A stretch of DNA of 64,000 nucleotides from Alphaproteobacteria bacterium (GTDB lineage: Bacteria > Pseudomonadota > Alphaproteobacteria > Rhodobacterales > Rhodobacteraceae): NCBI GenBank assembly GCA_030424865.1, contig JAUHVR010000013.1, forward strand, positions 62,001 to 126,000. Direction: 5' to 3'. Numbering within the stretch: the stretch's first letter is position 1; every line of letters begins with the position of its first letter. Below are positions 8,642 to 16,770 of the stretch, piece after piece. Below the pieces are notes generated by a model. It saw only the letters and a program-made list of their open reading frames with translations, did not search any database and had not been told where the DNA came from. The position numbers and the translations under genes are program-made.

Positions 8642-10111
8642 ATGGCCAAGCCAAAGAAGACCCCCCGCCCCAAGGCACAGACGCCCAAGGGGTTCCGCGA
8701 CTATTTCGGCGCAGACGTCAGCGAGCGCGCCGAGATGCTGCAGACGATTGCCGGGGTCTACCATCGATACGGGTTCGAGGCGCTGGAATCCTCGGCTGTG
8801 GAAACGGTCGAGGCGCTGGGCAAGTTCCTGCCCGACGTCGACCGCCCGAACGAAGGTGTCTTTGCCTGGCAGGACGAAGACGACAGCTGGATGGCGCTGC
8901 GCTATGACCTGACCGCGCCTTTGGCGCGCGTCTATGCACAACACCGCAACGATCTGCCGACGCCTTATCGCCGCTTTGCGATGGGCCCGGTCTGGCGTAA
9001 CGAAAAGCCCGGCCCCGGGCGCTATCGTCAGTTCTATCAATGTGACGCCGACACGGTGGGCGCGGCCAATGTGGCGGCGGATGCCGAGATCTGCGCGATG
9101 CTCAGCGACACGCTGGAAGAGGTCGGCATCCCTCGTGGCGACTACCTGGTGCGCGTGAACAACCGCAAGGTTCTGAACGGCGTGCTCGAAGCAATGGGCG
9201 TGACCGACGAAGGCCAGGCGGCGGACGTGCTGCGCACCATCGACAAGTTCGACAAGGTTGGCGAAAGCGGCGTGCGCGAACTGCTGGGCAAGGGGCGTCT
9301 GGATGCCTCGGGCGCTTATATCGACGGGGTGGGCCTGAGCGAGGCTCAGGCCGATCCGGTGGTGGCCTTCCTGACGTCGAAAGGCGCGGATGCCGCAGCG
9401 ACGCTGGCCAACCTGCGGAACGCCATCGGCGGCAGCAGCATCGGCGCGGATGGTGTGAACGAACTGGAAACCATCGCCAGCCTGCTGGACGCAGGTGGCT
9501 ACGACGCCACGCGGATCGAGATCGATCCGTCCGTTGTGCGCGGCCTTGGCTATTACACCGGACCGGTGTTCGAGGCTGAACTGACCTTTGAGATCCTCGA
9601 CGAGAAAGGCCGCAAACGCCAGTTCGGCTCGGTCTCGGGCGGCGGGCGCTATGACGATCTGGTCAAGCGCTTCACCGGGCAGTCGGTGCCCGCGACGGGT
9701 GTGTCCATCGGCGTCGACCGCCTGCTGGCGGCGCTGCGCGAAAAGGGCCGGATTGGCCGTACCGAGGTGGGGCCGGTTGTTGTCACCGTCATGGACCGTG
9801 ATCGCATGGCCGACTATCAGGCCATGGTGGCCGAGCTGCGCAATGCGGGCATCCGGGCCGAGGTCTATCTGGGCAACCCCAAGAACTTTGGCAACCAGCT
9901 GAAATATGCAGACAAGCGCAACTCTCCGGTCGCCGTGATCGAAGGGGGCGACGAAAAGGCCAACGGCGTGGTGCAGATCAAGGACCTGATCCTGGGCGCC
10001 AAGATCGCGGAAAGCGCGACGCTCGAAGAGTGGAAGGAACGCCCCAGCCAATTCGAAGTGCCGCGCGACCAGCTGGTTGCCAAAGTGCGCGAGATTTTGG
10101 ACGCCGATTGA
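8642..10111 (+). CDS. hisS: Histidyl-tRNA synthetase
   Basis: 489 residues, class II aminoacyl-tRNA synthetase. Visible motifs are motif 1 near [17 protein letters not shown], motif 2 with [25 protein letters not shown], the histidine-specific signature [16 protein letters not shown], and motif 3 [13 protein letters not shown]-terminal anticodon-binding domain follows ([15 protein letters not shown] onward). It charges tRNA-His in the cytoplasm. Its stop overlaps the hisZ start (TGATG at 10109-10113), so it forms an operon with hisZ and hisG, as is usual in Rhodobacterales. Confidence 0.97.
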   Translation: MAKPKKTPRPKAQTPKGFRDYFGADVSERAEMLQTIAGVYHRYGFEALESSAVETVEALGKFLPDVDRPNEGVFAWQDEDDSWMALRYDLTAPLARVYAQHRNDLPTPYRRFAMGPVWRNEKPGPGRYRQFYQCDADTVGAANVAADAEICAMLSDTLEEVGIPRGDYLVRVNNRKVLNGVLEAMGVTDEGQAADVLRTIDKFDKVGESGVRELLGKGRLDASGAYIDGVGLSEAQADPVVAFLTSKGADAAATLANLRNAIGGSSIGADGVNELETIASLLDAGGYDATRIEIDPSVVRGLGYYTGPVFEAELTFEILDEKGRKRQFGSVSGGGRYDDLVKRFTGQSVPATGVSIGVDRLLAALREKGRIGRTEVGPVVVTVMDRDRMADYQAMVAELRNAGIRAEVYLGNPKNFGNQLKYADKRNSPVAVIEGGDEKANGVVQIKDLILGAKIAESATLEEWKERPSQFEVPRDQLVAKVREILDAD

Positions 10112-11193
10112 TGACCACGTCTCAAGTCAAATCCCGCGCCGCCGATCTGCGCGGCCGCTTCGAGACTGCGGGCGCGGTGCCCGTTGATTGCGGCATCCTG
10201 CAGCCCGCCGAGACGCTGCTTGATCTTTATGGCGAAGACATCCGCACCCGCGCCTATGTCACCCACGACCCGGCGCGCGGCGAACAGATGCTGCGCCCGG
10301 ATTTCACCGTGCCGGTTGTGCAGATGCACATGGAAAGCGGCGCGGAACCGGCGCGTTACACCTACGCGGGCGAGGTGTTCCGGCGTCAGGAAGATCATCC
10401 CGAACGCCCCTCTGAATACCTGCAGGTCGGTTTTGAGGTCTTTGACCGCACCAACCCCGCAGAGGCGGATGCCGAGGTCTTTGCGCTGTTCAACGAGGTC
10501 CTTGGCCCCCTGGGCCTGCGGGCCGCGACGGGGGACATCGGCATCCTGACGGCGGCCGTGCAGGGTTTGCAGACCTCGGACGCGCGGCGCGCGGCGTTGA
10601 TGCGCCACCTGTGGCGGCCGCGCCGGTTTCGCGGCCTGCTGGACCGCTTTGCCGGTCGCACTGCGGTCCCAGCTTCGCGCGCGGCGCTGCTGGCGGCGAA
10701 GGCCCCGCAAAAGATCGACGCACCTTCGATCGGGTTGCGCTCGGATGCCGAGGTGGCCAGCCGGATCGAGGCCTTGCGGCAGGACGCGGCGGAACCTCCG
10801 ATCTCGGACGAACAGGTGGCGCTGCTGGATGCCGTCATGGGCGTCAAGGAAACCTGCCCCTTCGCGCTGGAACACCTGCGCGATCTGGCGGTGGACCTTC
10901 CGGTGATCGCGCACGCGGTCGAACGCTTTTCGGACCGCTGCGAAGCGCTGGACAAACGCGGCGTCGACGTTGCGGCGCTTGAGTTCGAGACGACCTATGG
11001 CCGGACCTTCATGGAATATTACGACGGGTTTGTCTTTGGCTTCTACGCGGGCACCCGGCCCGACCTGCCGCCCGTCGCCTCGGGCGGGCGCTATGACGCG
11101 CTGACGCGGGTGCTGGGCAAAGGCGCGGAAATTCCTGCCGTGGGCGGCGTGATCCGCCCGCATCTGGTGGTCGAGCTGGAGGGCGCGGCATGA
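10111..11193 (+). CDS. hisZ: ATP phosphoribosyltransferase regulatory subunit
   Basis: 360 residues, a HisRS-paralog that has lost tRNA charging. It retains the class II core (MLRPDFTVPVVQMHME, YAGEVFRRQEDHP, ASGGRYDALTRVLG) but lacks the anticodon-binding domain. HisZ pairs with short-form HisG to make a hetero-octamer catalysing the first step of histidine synthesis, and it transmits histidine feedback. The ATG is embedded in the hisS stop and its own stop overlaps hisG by four bases (ATGA at 11190-11193), consistent with translational coupling and stoichiometric assembly. Confidence 0.95.
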   Translation: MTTSQVKSRAADLRGRFETAGAVPVDCGILQPAETLLDLYGEDIRTRAYVTHDPARGEQMLRPDFTVPVVQMHMESGAEPARYTYAGEVFRRQEDHPERPSEYLQVGFEVFDRTNPAEADAEVFALFNEVLGPLGLRAATGDIGILTAAVQGLQTSDARRAALMRHLWRPRRFRGLLDRFAGRTAVPASRAALLAAKAPQKIDAPSIGLRSDAEVASRIEALRQDAAEPPISDEQVALLDAVMGVKETCPFALEHLRDLAVDLPVIAHAVERFSDRCEALDKRGVDVAALEFETTYGRTFMEYYDGFVFGFYAGTRPDLPPVASGGRYDALTRVLGKGAEIPAVGGVIRPHLVVELEGAA

Positions 11194-11882
11194 GCCTGAA
11201 GCTGGGGGTGCCGTCCAAGGGGCGGCTGATGGAAAAGACCTTTGACTGGTTCGGCGAGCGGGGCGTGCGTCTGTCGCGGACCGGGTCGGACCGCGAATAT
11301 GCGGGCGCCGTCGAAGGGGTCGAGGGCATCAGCCTTGTGCTGCTGTCTGCCGGAGAGATCCCGCGCGAGCTGGCCGCCGGGCGCATTCACCTGGGCGTGA
11401 CGGGCACCGATCTGGTGCGCGAAAAGCTGGTGCAATGGGACCAGAAGGTGAAACCTCTGGCCGAGCTGGGCTTTGGCCATGCCGACCTGATTGTCGCGGT
11501 CCCGACCTGCTGGGTCGACGTGGACACGCTTGATGATCTGGACGGCGCGGCAGCGGCCTTTCGGGCGCAACACGGGTTCCGGATGCGCATCGCCACCAAG
11601 TACCACCGGCTGATCCGCGACTACCTGCGCCAGGGCGGAGTGGCCGACTATCAGCTGGTTGACAGCCAGGGTGCCACCGAAGGCACGGTCAAGAACCTGA
11701 CCGCCGAGGCGATTGCAGACATCACCTCGACCGGCGAGACGCTGCGCGCCAACCACCTGAAAATCCTTCAGGAAGAGCCCGTTCTGAGATCACAGGCGAC
11801 GCTGTTCAAAAGCCGCATTGCGGATCTGGAGCCTTCTGAACGTGCCGCGATGACGGCGCTGTGTCAGACCCTGGGCGTCTGA
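11190..11882 (+). CDS. hisG: ATP phosphoribosyltransferase, short form
   Basis: 230 residues, the length of the short HisG that lacks the C-terminal ACT-like regulatory domain and depends on HisZ. It has LGVPSKGRLMEKTFDWF at the N-terminus, the conserved LGVTGTDLVREK, and the PRPP-binding stretch QGATEGTVKNLTAEAI. It condenses ATP with PRPP to phosphoribosyl-ATP. The gene ends the operon; the next gene converges from the other strand 13 bases downstream. Confidence 0.96.
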   Translation: MSLKLGVPSKGRLMEKTFDWFGERGVRLSRTGSDREYAGAVEGVEGISLVLLSAGEIPRELAAGRIHLGVTGTDLVREKLVQWDQKVKPLAELGFGHADLIVAVPTCWVDVDTLDDLDGAAAAFRAQHGFRMRIATKYHRLIRDYLRQGGVADYQLVDSQGATEGTVKNLTAEAIADITSTGETLRANHLKILQEEPVLRSQATLFKSRIADLEPSERAAMTALCQTLGV

Positions 11883-11895
11883 TCTGACCAAACCG

Positions 11896-13347
11896 TCATG
11901 GCGAACTGTCGACGTTTGGCAGGGTCAGTGGCGGAAAGGAAAAGCAGAAAATCGCGCGCTTGTCGTCGAACTGCCAGCAGTTCGTGTCCGGCGCGTCGGT
12001 GGGATGCGCGTCTTTTTCCAGCCTGTGACCCGCTGCACCCAGGATCGTCACGCCCTCGGCGTCAGACATGGACGCGATTTCAAGCGTTTCTCCGGCAGTG
12101 TTGGTGAACCTTTCGCGCCGGTCCAGGCGCAAATCCTCGGTCCAGCTGATGTTGAACGCCAGAGTGCAGGCCTCGCGATGGCGAAGCGCGCGTTCGACCC
12201 AGGTGGTGCAGACACCCTTGCTGGTGAAATCCGAATAGGGGCCGACAGTGCCCGCGACGGGCATGAAGGCCAGTGCGTCATCGTGCGGCCGGGCAATGTC
12301 CTTTAGCGGAGTTTGCATTCCGAAAAAGAAGGCGGGAAGGATCCCCTCTGCCGGTCCGCCTTCAAAGATGATCCGCGCGCGTTCAGGCGGGATGTCGAGG
12401 GGACCATGTGCCGAAGCAGTGTCCGAGGCTGAAGGCTCTGCCGTTGGCAAGTGCAGGGCGCAGTCGTAATAGACCTTTTTCCCCGCCACCAGACCGACGG
12501 TTTTCAGGTGCCAGGTCTTGCCATCCTCGGACAGGCGCGCATCGCCGGCGAACAGCGACTGTCCCGCAAGGCCGATCATGGACGAGATGCGCTGGTTTGC
12601 CTGTCCTTCGCGCGCAAAGATCATGGCGCAGGCGTTTGCGGCGGCCAGCGGGGTAATCTGTTGCGGGTAGACACTGCCAACAACCGCTATTTGCCAGAAC
12701 GCGGCTTCAAAGACCGTGTCGACGGTGCGCATTTCGGACGGTGGGGTGGTGACGATCACTTCGATCAGGGAATCCGGGATGTTCCACCGCTGTTTTCTCT
12801 GAACAAGTTCGCCAAGACTGAGGATGGCGACGTTATACGCGCCTTCGACCTGCGCTTTGGAATATTGCCCACCTTCGACAACCAGAGACGGGGCGTGGAA
12901 CCCCAAAGACGCCGTGGCGTGCAACAAGCGGCCGGGCGTAAAGGGGGCTGCGCCCTTTTCCGAACTCTTGCCCGCCAAAAAGAGAATGGCACAGGCCGAG
13001 TGGCACAACGCATCGCGTGCCACAGCTGTGGTGATCCCGTTTGACGACAGTTCTTCGCCAATGCTCAGAGCCTCGGAAAAACTGCCGCCCGGGCTGTCCA
13101 GACACAGCCGTTTTCCGGCAAGAGCGCCGGTGGCGATTTCGTTCAGGTCAAAGACGTCGGGGTTTGCAAACTCGAAGGCGTCTATGAAGTCCCAGAACCG
13201 ATCGTCCAGTTTGGTCGCGTCGCCTTTTTCGATCACCCCCGACAACGTCATATCGCAGCCCATGTAGGGATCGCCGCCCAATACGATGTCCGCCGCCTCG
13301 ACGGTGGTCGCCCAGGAAAAACACAAAAGCAGTGCCAGCCGTCGCAT
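11896..13347 (-). CDS. Secreted ClpP-fold (COG3904-like) protein, paralog 1
   Basis: 483 residues from the ATG at 13345-13347, chosen because AAGGGGA sits seven bases upstream and a clean signal peptide (ending VEAADI) follows; upstream in-frame ATGs lack both. The N-terminal third resembles the ClpP/crotonase fold. It has the LCLDSPGGSFSEAL oxyanion region, a likely nucleophile Ser117 in CHSACAILFLAG (aligning with ASMGAFLL of ClpP), and a likely His151 in LGFHAPSL. The C-terminal half is unassigned and Cys-containing. It is the first of three paralogs here. Probable periplasmic location; protease activity is inferred, not shown. Confidence 0.7.
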   Translation of the reverse strand: MRRLALLLCFSWATTVEAADIVLGGDPYMGCDMTLSGVIEKGDATKLDDRFWDFIDAFEFANPDVFDLNEIATGALAGKRLCLDSPGGSFSEALSIGEELSSNGITTAVARDALCHSACAILFLAGKSSEKGAAPFTPGRLLHATASLGFHAPSLVVEGGQYSKAQVEGAYNVAILSLGELVQRKQRWNIPDSLIEVIVTTPPSEMRTVDTVFEAAFWQIAVVGSVYPQQITPLAAANACAMIFAREGQANQRISSMIGLAGQSLFAGDARLSEDGKTWHLKTVGLVAGKKVYYDCALHLPTAEPSASDTASAHGPLDIPPERARIIFEGGPAEGILPAFFFGMQTPLKDIARPHDDALAFMPVAGTVGPYSDFTSKGVCTTWVERALRHREACTLAFNISWTEDLRLDRRERFTNTAGETLEIASMSDAEGVTILGAAGHRLEKDAHPTDAPDTNCWQFDDKRAIFCFSFPPLTLPNVDSSP

Positions 13348-13475
13348 TCCCGATCCCCTTCGCATGGGCAAAGGGAACCATATTCCCCGGCGTTGCGCAA
13401 AGGCCGCGACGGTGCGTGTCGTTTGGATCCGCGCAGTTGTGCCATGGTCCGAAGGTCAGAGTGCCAGCCGCCCGT

Positions 13476-14909
13476 TTACGAAGCCTCTTCAAAACAGAAT
13501 GTGTTGCCAGACCCCCGGTTCAGCCAGCAGGTCCCCTCGGGCACCGGAGGATTGTCCCATTCGTACAGTGTCGAGGCCTCTGATCCGTTGACATATTCCC
13601 AGCTGCTGGCGTGTTTCAGCTCGACCACAACCACGGTCTTGGACCCGGAGGGCCAGGTGAAGGTGCGGTTCACGGTTTTGACGGCTTCGTCGTCTGTCGT
13701 GGTCAACAGGTCCAGCTCGCAGGGATCCTGATCGCGCCTGTCCTGACCGCGCCAGACAGAGCAGATCCCCCTGGCCTGGCGCGCCTCATCCGGTGCGGTC
13801 ATCTGAAGGACCGAGCGGAACTCGAGCGCGTCATCACGTGGCCTTGCGATGTCGCGCAGGGCAAGCCGGTTGTCAAAGAACATCGCGGGCATGATCCCGG
13901 TTTCGATCCCGTCACGCCACGAGATCGTGGCGTATTGATAGGGCCAACTGTTTCCCGAGGCATTCGCCGCGTCAAAGGCATCGCGCGTCTCGATCGGCAG
14001 GCCGATGGTGCAACCGTGCCAGTTGCCTTCGTCCCCAAAGCCCGAGAGCAACAGCTTTTCCCGGTCGTCATATTCGCCCTTGGTCAGTTGCGGGCTGATG
14101 CCAAATCGATCCTTGGCCGTCGTGCCATAGGTGGTCTGATAGTCCGGATCCACGCCCTGAAGGTAGGCAAAATTCTTGGTGCAGGCATTGGCCGCCGCAA
14201 GTGGGGTGACCTTGTCGGGATAGACGGTGCCGACCACAGGAATGTTCAAACGACCGGCATCAAAGGTGGTCTCGACATAGGTCATCGCCTCGGGCGGTGT
14301 CGTCAGGATCGTGGTCAACAGGCTGTCGGACAGTTGCCACGCATGTTTGCGCTGGCTCAACGCGCCAAGTCCCGCGATGGCAATCTTGTAGGCGCGTTCG
14401 ACCTGATCCTTGGAATAGGTGTTGTCAGGCACCGCCAGCGAGGGCGCGTGGAACCCCAGTCGGGACGTCGCATGCATCACGCGGTTGGCCCCCAAAAGCC
14501 CGTCGCCTGTGATCATTTCAGTACCGGACAGGAACAGAACAGCACAGGCCGATTCACAGCGGGCACCACGAGGCACTGCGGTTCCAAGAGCCTGATCGTG
14601 CAGGATGTCGCCCATACGGATCGCCTCGGACAGGCTGCCACCGGGGCTGTTCAGGCAAAGCCGCATCGCCTGGAACCCCAGCGAAAAGGAGTCGCTGCTC
14701 TGGATTCCTTGTTCGGCGGCGTAGGCAGCGTCAATCTCGCGCTGCAGGTCCGGCAGAAGACTGGCCAGACGGTCGGCGTCACCCTTGACGATCGGCCCGC
14801 TCAGCGTGGCGATGCAGCCCATATAGTCATCGCCGCCACGGGTCAGTTCGGCGGCCTGCGCCTGAGTGCAAAGAAGACCCAGGGCAAATACGGCTTGAAC
14901 CAGGCGCAT
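13476..14909 (-). CDS. Secreted ClpP-fold (COG3904-like) protein, paralog 2
   Basis: 477 residues from the ATG at 14907-14909, preceded by GGGAGGATGAC, with a signal peptide ending AQAAEL. Core motifs match paralog 1: YMGCIATLSGPIVKGDA, LCLNSPGGSLSEAI, CESACAVLFLSG (Ser120) and LGFHAPSL (His154). The helical region HAWQLSDSLLTTILTTPP is also shared. The C-terminal region differs from paralog 1 and ends with Cys-rich segments. It lies directly upstream of paralog 1 on the same strand, a tandem duplication with 128 bases between. Confidence 0.7.
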   Translation of the reverse strand: MRLVQAVFALGLLCTQAQAAELTRGGDDYMGCIATLSGPIVKGDADRLASLLPDLQREIDAAYAAEQGIQSSDSFSLGFQAMRLCLNSPGGSLSEAIRMGDILHDQALGTAVPRGARCESACAVLFLSGTEMITGDGLLGANRVMHATSRLGFHAPSLAVPDNTYSKDQVERAYKIAIAGLGALSQRKHAWQLSDSLLTTILTTPPEAMTYVETTFDAGRLNIPVVGTVYPDKVTPLAAANACTKNFAYLQGVDPDYQTTYGTTAKDRFGISPQLTKGEYDDREKLLLSGFGDEGNWHGCTIGLPIETRDAFDAANASGNSWPYQYATISWRDGIETGIMPAMFFDNRLALRDIARPRDDALEFRSVLQMTAPDEARQARGICSVWRGQDRRDQDPCELDLLTTTDDEAVKTVNRTFTWPSGSKTVVVVELKHASSWEYVNGSEASTLYEWDNPPVPEGTCWLNRGSGNTFCFEEAS

Positions 14910-14959
14910 GTCATCCTCCCAAAACAGTCTCGAGAGAATGCTGACCACAAAAGCGTAAA

Positions 14960-14991
14960 GAAATCAAAGGCCCCGGAGTGATCTGGGGCCC
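14960..14991 (-). terminator. Probable intrinsic terminator of yghU
   Basis: Read on the minus strand, GGCCCC (14985-14990) pairs with GGGGCC (14969-14974) across a ten-base loop and is followed by TTTGATTTCTTT. It begins about ten bases after the yghU stop. Confidence 0.65.
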
Positions 14992-15001
14992 TGAACCGAG
15001 G

Positions 15002-15868
15002 TCACTCGGCCGCTTGAAGCTTGTCCTGCGTCTGGGTGTCGAAGTCGCTGGCGTCATGACGTTCGTGCAGCTGCATCGCCAGGTCACCGGAGGCGCGGTT
15101 CACCATGCGGCCGCGCTGGACGGCAGGGCGGGCGTCGATCAGCTTGGCCCAGCGGATCACATGAGTGTAGCTTTCGACATCCAGGAACTCGGCGGCGCCA
15201 TAAAGACGGCCCAGGACCAGCTGGCCGTACCAGCTCCAGATCGCCATGTCGGCGATGGTGTAGTCGTCGCCCACCATGAACGTATTGTCGGCCAGATGCC
15301 GGTCCAGCACGTCAAGCTGCCGCTTGGTTTCCATCGCGAAGCGGTCGATCGGGTACTGCCATTTCTCAGGCGCGTAGGAATAGAAATGGCCAAAGCCGCC
15401 GCCCAGGTAGGGCGCGCTGCCCATCTGCCAGAAGAGCCAGCTCAGCATCTCGGCGCGATGCTCCTGCGGGCCAAGGAACTTGCCGAATTTCTCGGCCAGG
15501 TGCAGCAGGATCGAGCCGGACTCGAAAACCCGCACAGGTGTCTCGCCCGAACGGTCCATCAGTGCCGGGATCTTCGAGTTCGGGTTGACCTCGACAAAGC
15601 CGCTGCCGAACTGGTCGCCGTCGCCGATCCGGATCAGCCAGGCGTCATATTCGGCGCCGGTCTCGCCTTCGGCCAGAAGCTCCTCCAGCATCACGGTGAT
15701 CTTCACCCCGTTGGGAGTGGCCAGCGAGTAAAGCTGGAAGGGATGCTTGCCGACCGGCAGTTCCTTGTCATGTGTGGCCCCGGCGATGGGGCGGTTGGTG
15801 CTGGCGAACTGGCCGCCGTTTTCGCGGTCCCAAGTCCAGACTGCAGGGGGGGTATAGGTCTCGGTCAT
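15002..15868 (-). CDS. yghU: GSH-dependent disulfide-bond oxidoreductase YghU (GST family)
   Basis: 288 residues from the ATG at 15866-15868, exactly the length of E. coli YghU. A TTG ten codons upstream is possible but lacks a ribosome site. The thioredoxin-like N-terminal domain has ATPNGVKITVMLEEL and the cis-Pro segment VNPNSKIPALMD, then the glutathione contact FESGSILLHLAEK. The all-helical C-terminal domain has FGHFYSYAPEK and the N-capping box DDYTIADMAIW. It reduces small disulfides with two bound glutathiones in the cytoplasm. A terminator follows the stop. Confidence 0.92.
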   Translation of the reverse strand: MTETYTPPAVWTWDRENGGQFASTNRPIAGATHDKELPVGKHPFQLYSLATPNGVKITVMLEELLAEGETGAEYDAWLIRIGDGDQFGSGFVEVNPNSKIPALMDRSGETPVRVFESGSILLHLAEKFGKFLGPQEHRAEMLSWLFWQMGSAPYLGGGFGHFYSYAPEKWQYPIDRFAMETKRQLDVLDRHLADNTFMVGDDYTIADMAIWSWYGQLVLGRLYGAAEFLDVESYTHVIRWAKLIDARPAVQRGRMVNRASGDLAMQLHERHDASDFDTQTQDKLQAAE

Positions 15869-15948
15869 CTGCGTGTTCCCATGTTCCGTTACCGCCAACC
15901 TATGTGTTTGCGCAGGAAATGCGAGCGCTTGGTGGTAGATTTCCGATC

Positions 15949-16178
15949 CACCCTGTCCGGAACGCGGACCACGCTGCCTATCCGCAAGGATAGGGGGGCC
16001 TATTCCGACGCTTCGTTGCGGTTCCGAAGGCCGGTCGGGTATCTTGAACGCCTAAGGTCGGGCGTGTTCCCGCATCCATTGTACGGTAGTGAGTGCAATG
16101 ACCCGATCGAGGAAACGGCGGTAACGAGTATGTCTGTAAGGACCTGGTCTTGGGGGAGCGGTGCTCCCCCATTTTTTT
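15949..16178 (+). ncRNA. Probable structured non-coding RNA with intrinsic terminator
   Basis: This 300-base gap has no convincing reading frame but dense helices. CCTATCC/GGATAGG encloses a GCAA tetraloop (15977-15994). GGCCT pairs with AGGCC (15997-16001 with 16028-16032). TCGGGT pairs with ACCCGA (16035-16040 with 16101-16106), enclosing ACGCC/GGCGT (16048-16052 with 16061-16065) and CATTG/CAATG (16077-16081 with 16096-16100). ACC and TCC near 15950-15958 can pair with GGA and GGT near 16140-16148 as a closing stem. It ends in a terminator at 16151-16178. The GNRA loop and the U-run both point to the plus strand. I could not match it to 6S, SRP, tmRNA or RNase P RNA; the 5' end is a guess. 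Confidence 0.45.
16151..16178 (+). terminator. Strong intrinsic terminator
   Basis: TGGGGGAGC (16151-16159), loop GGT, then GCTCCCCCA (16163-16171), followed by seven T residues. No protein gene on the plus strand ends nearby, which supports an RNA gene upstream. The T-run is shared with the end of the convergent DUF1489 gene. Confidence 0.85.
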
Positions 16179-16608
16179 ACAGAACGCCGATGTCCGCCAA
16201 TGCGCCCGCCAGTTCTGGCGGCAAGGTGTCGTCCGCGGCGCGGTCCTGCGGAAGGTCGGCAGGGGCATCTTCGGGCGCGAGGTAGCGCCAGCCTTGAAAC
16301 GGACGGCGTGGTGCGGCGGTGGTGCGCACGATCTCGGGGTCCAGCACGATGGCGCAGCGGCGGATGCCGTCCTGGCCCATGACCTCGTCCAGACGCAGGA
16401 TGCGTTGGCGGCACTGGACCACGCCCTTGATCACCCAAAAGATCGAGCCACCGTTCAGCACCTCGGCTTCGCGCTTGGGCCACATGCGCGTGACATGGCG
16501 CGGCAGACCGTCCGGCATCTCGGCACGGCGCATCTCTTGCCAGGCCTGCAGGGTCTCGACGCCCTCGCTGCCGACGCTCAGCTTGATCAGATGTGTGACC
16601 TTATCCAC
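16177..16608 (-). CDS. DUF1489 family protein
   Basis: 143 residues from a GTG at 16606-16608 preceded by GGGGTGAG. The larger open frame upstream has no ribosome site and the family normally starts near the HLIKL motif. Recognisable family features are THLIKLSVG, RHVTRMWPKR, LNGGSIFWVIKG and RQRILRLDE. DUF1489 is a conserved alphaproteobacterial protein of unknown function. Its stop overlaps the T-run of the opposing terminator. Confidence 0.82.
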   Translation of the reverse strand: MDKVTHLIKLSVGSEGVETLQAWQEMRRAEMPDGLPRHVTRMWPKREAEVLNGGSIFWVIKGVVQCRQRILRLDEVMGQDGIRRCAIVLDPEIVRTTAAPRRPFQGWRYLAPEDAPADLPQDRAADDTLPPELAGALADIGVL

Positions 16609-16770
16609 AGACTCACCCCAGTATCCCGCAGGATATGGTAGAAGATTTGTCGGCACCTTCAAGGTCTTGTGGGGGTTCGCCCTGCGACACGCAGGCGGCA
16701 TCGGCCCCCGCAAACGATGCGGAATCAGCTATACTGACCTCGGACCCCTCAGCCACCAAAGGACGATGCC

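Noticed and set aside
8507-10051. Long N-terminal extension of the slyX frame
   Set aside because: It is antisense to hisS. Only the last 68 codons match SlyX, with an ATG at the right place.
13611-14981. 456-codon plus-strand frame
   Set aside because: Shadow of the ClpP-like paralog 2, which has signal peptide, ribosome site and family motifs on the minus strand.
15949-16178. Identification of the structured RNA as tmRNA, RNase P RNA, SRP RNA or 6S RNA
   Set aside because: The tmRNA tag and T-arm, the RNase P core GAGGAAAGTCC, the SRP GGAAGGAAGCAG-type loop and the single long 6S hairpin are all missing.
16052-16483. 143-codon minus frame through the RNA region
   Set aside because: It overlaps DUF1489 in another frame and crosses the terminator; composition is that of a shadow frame.
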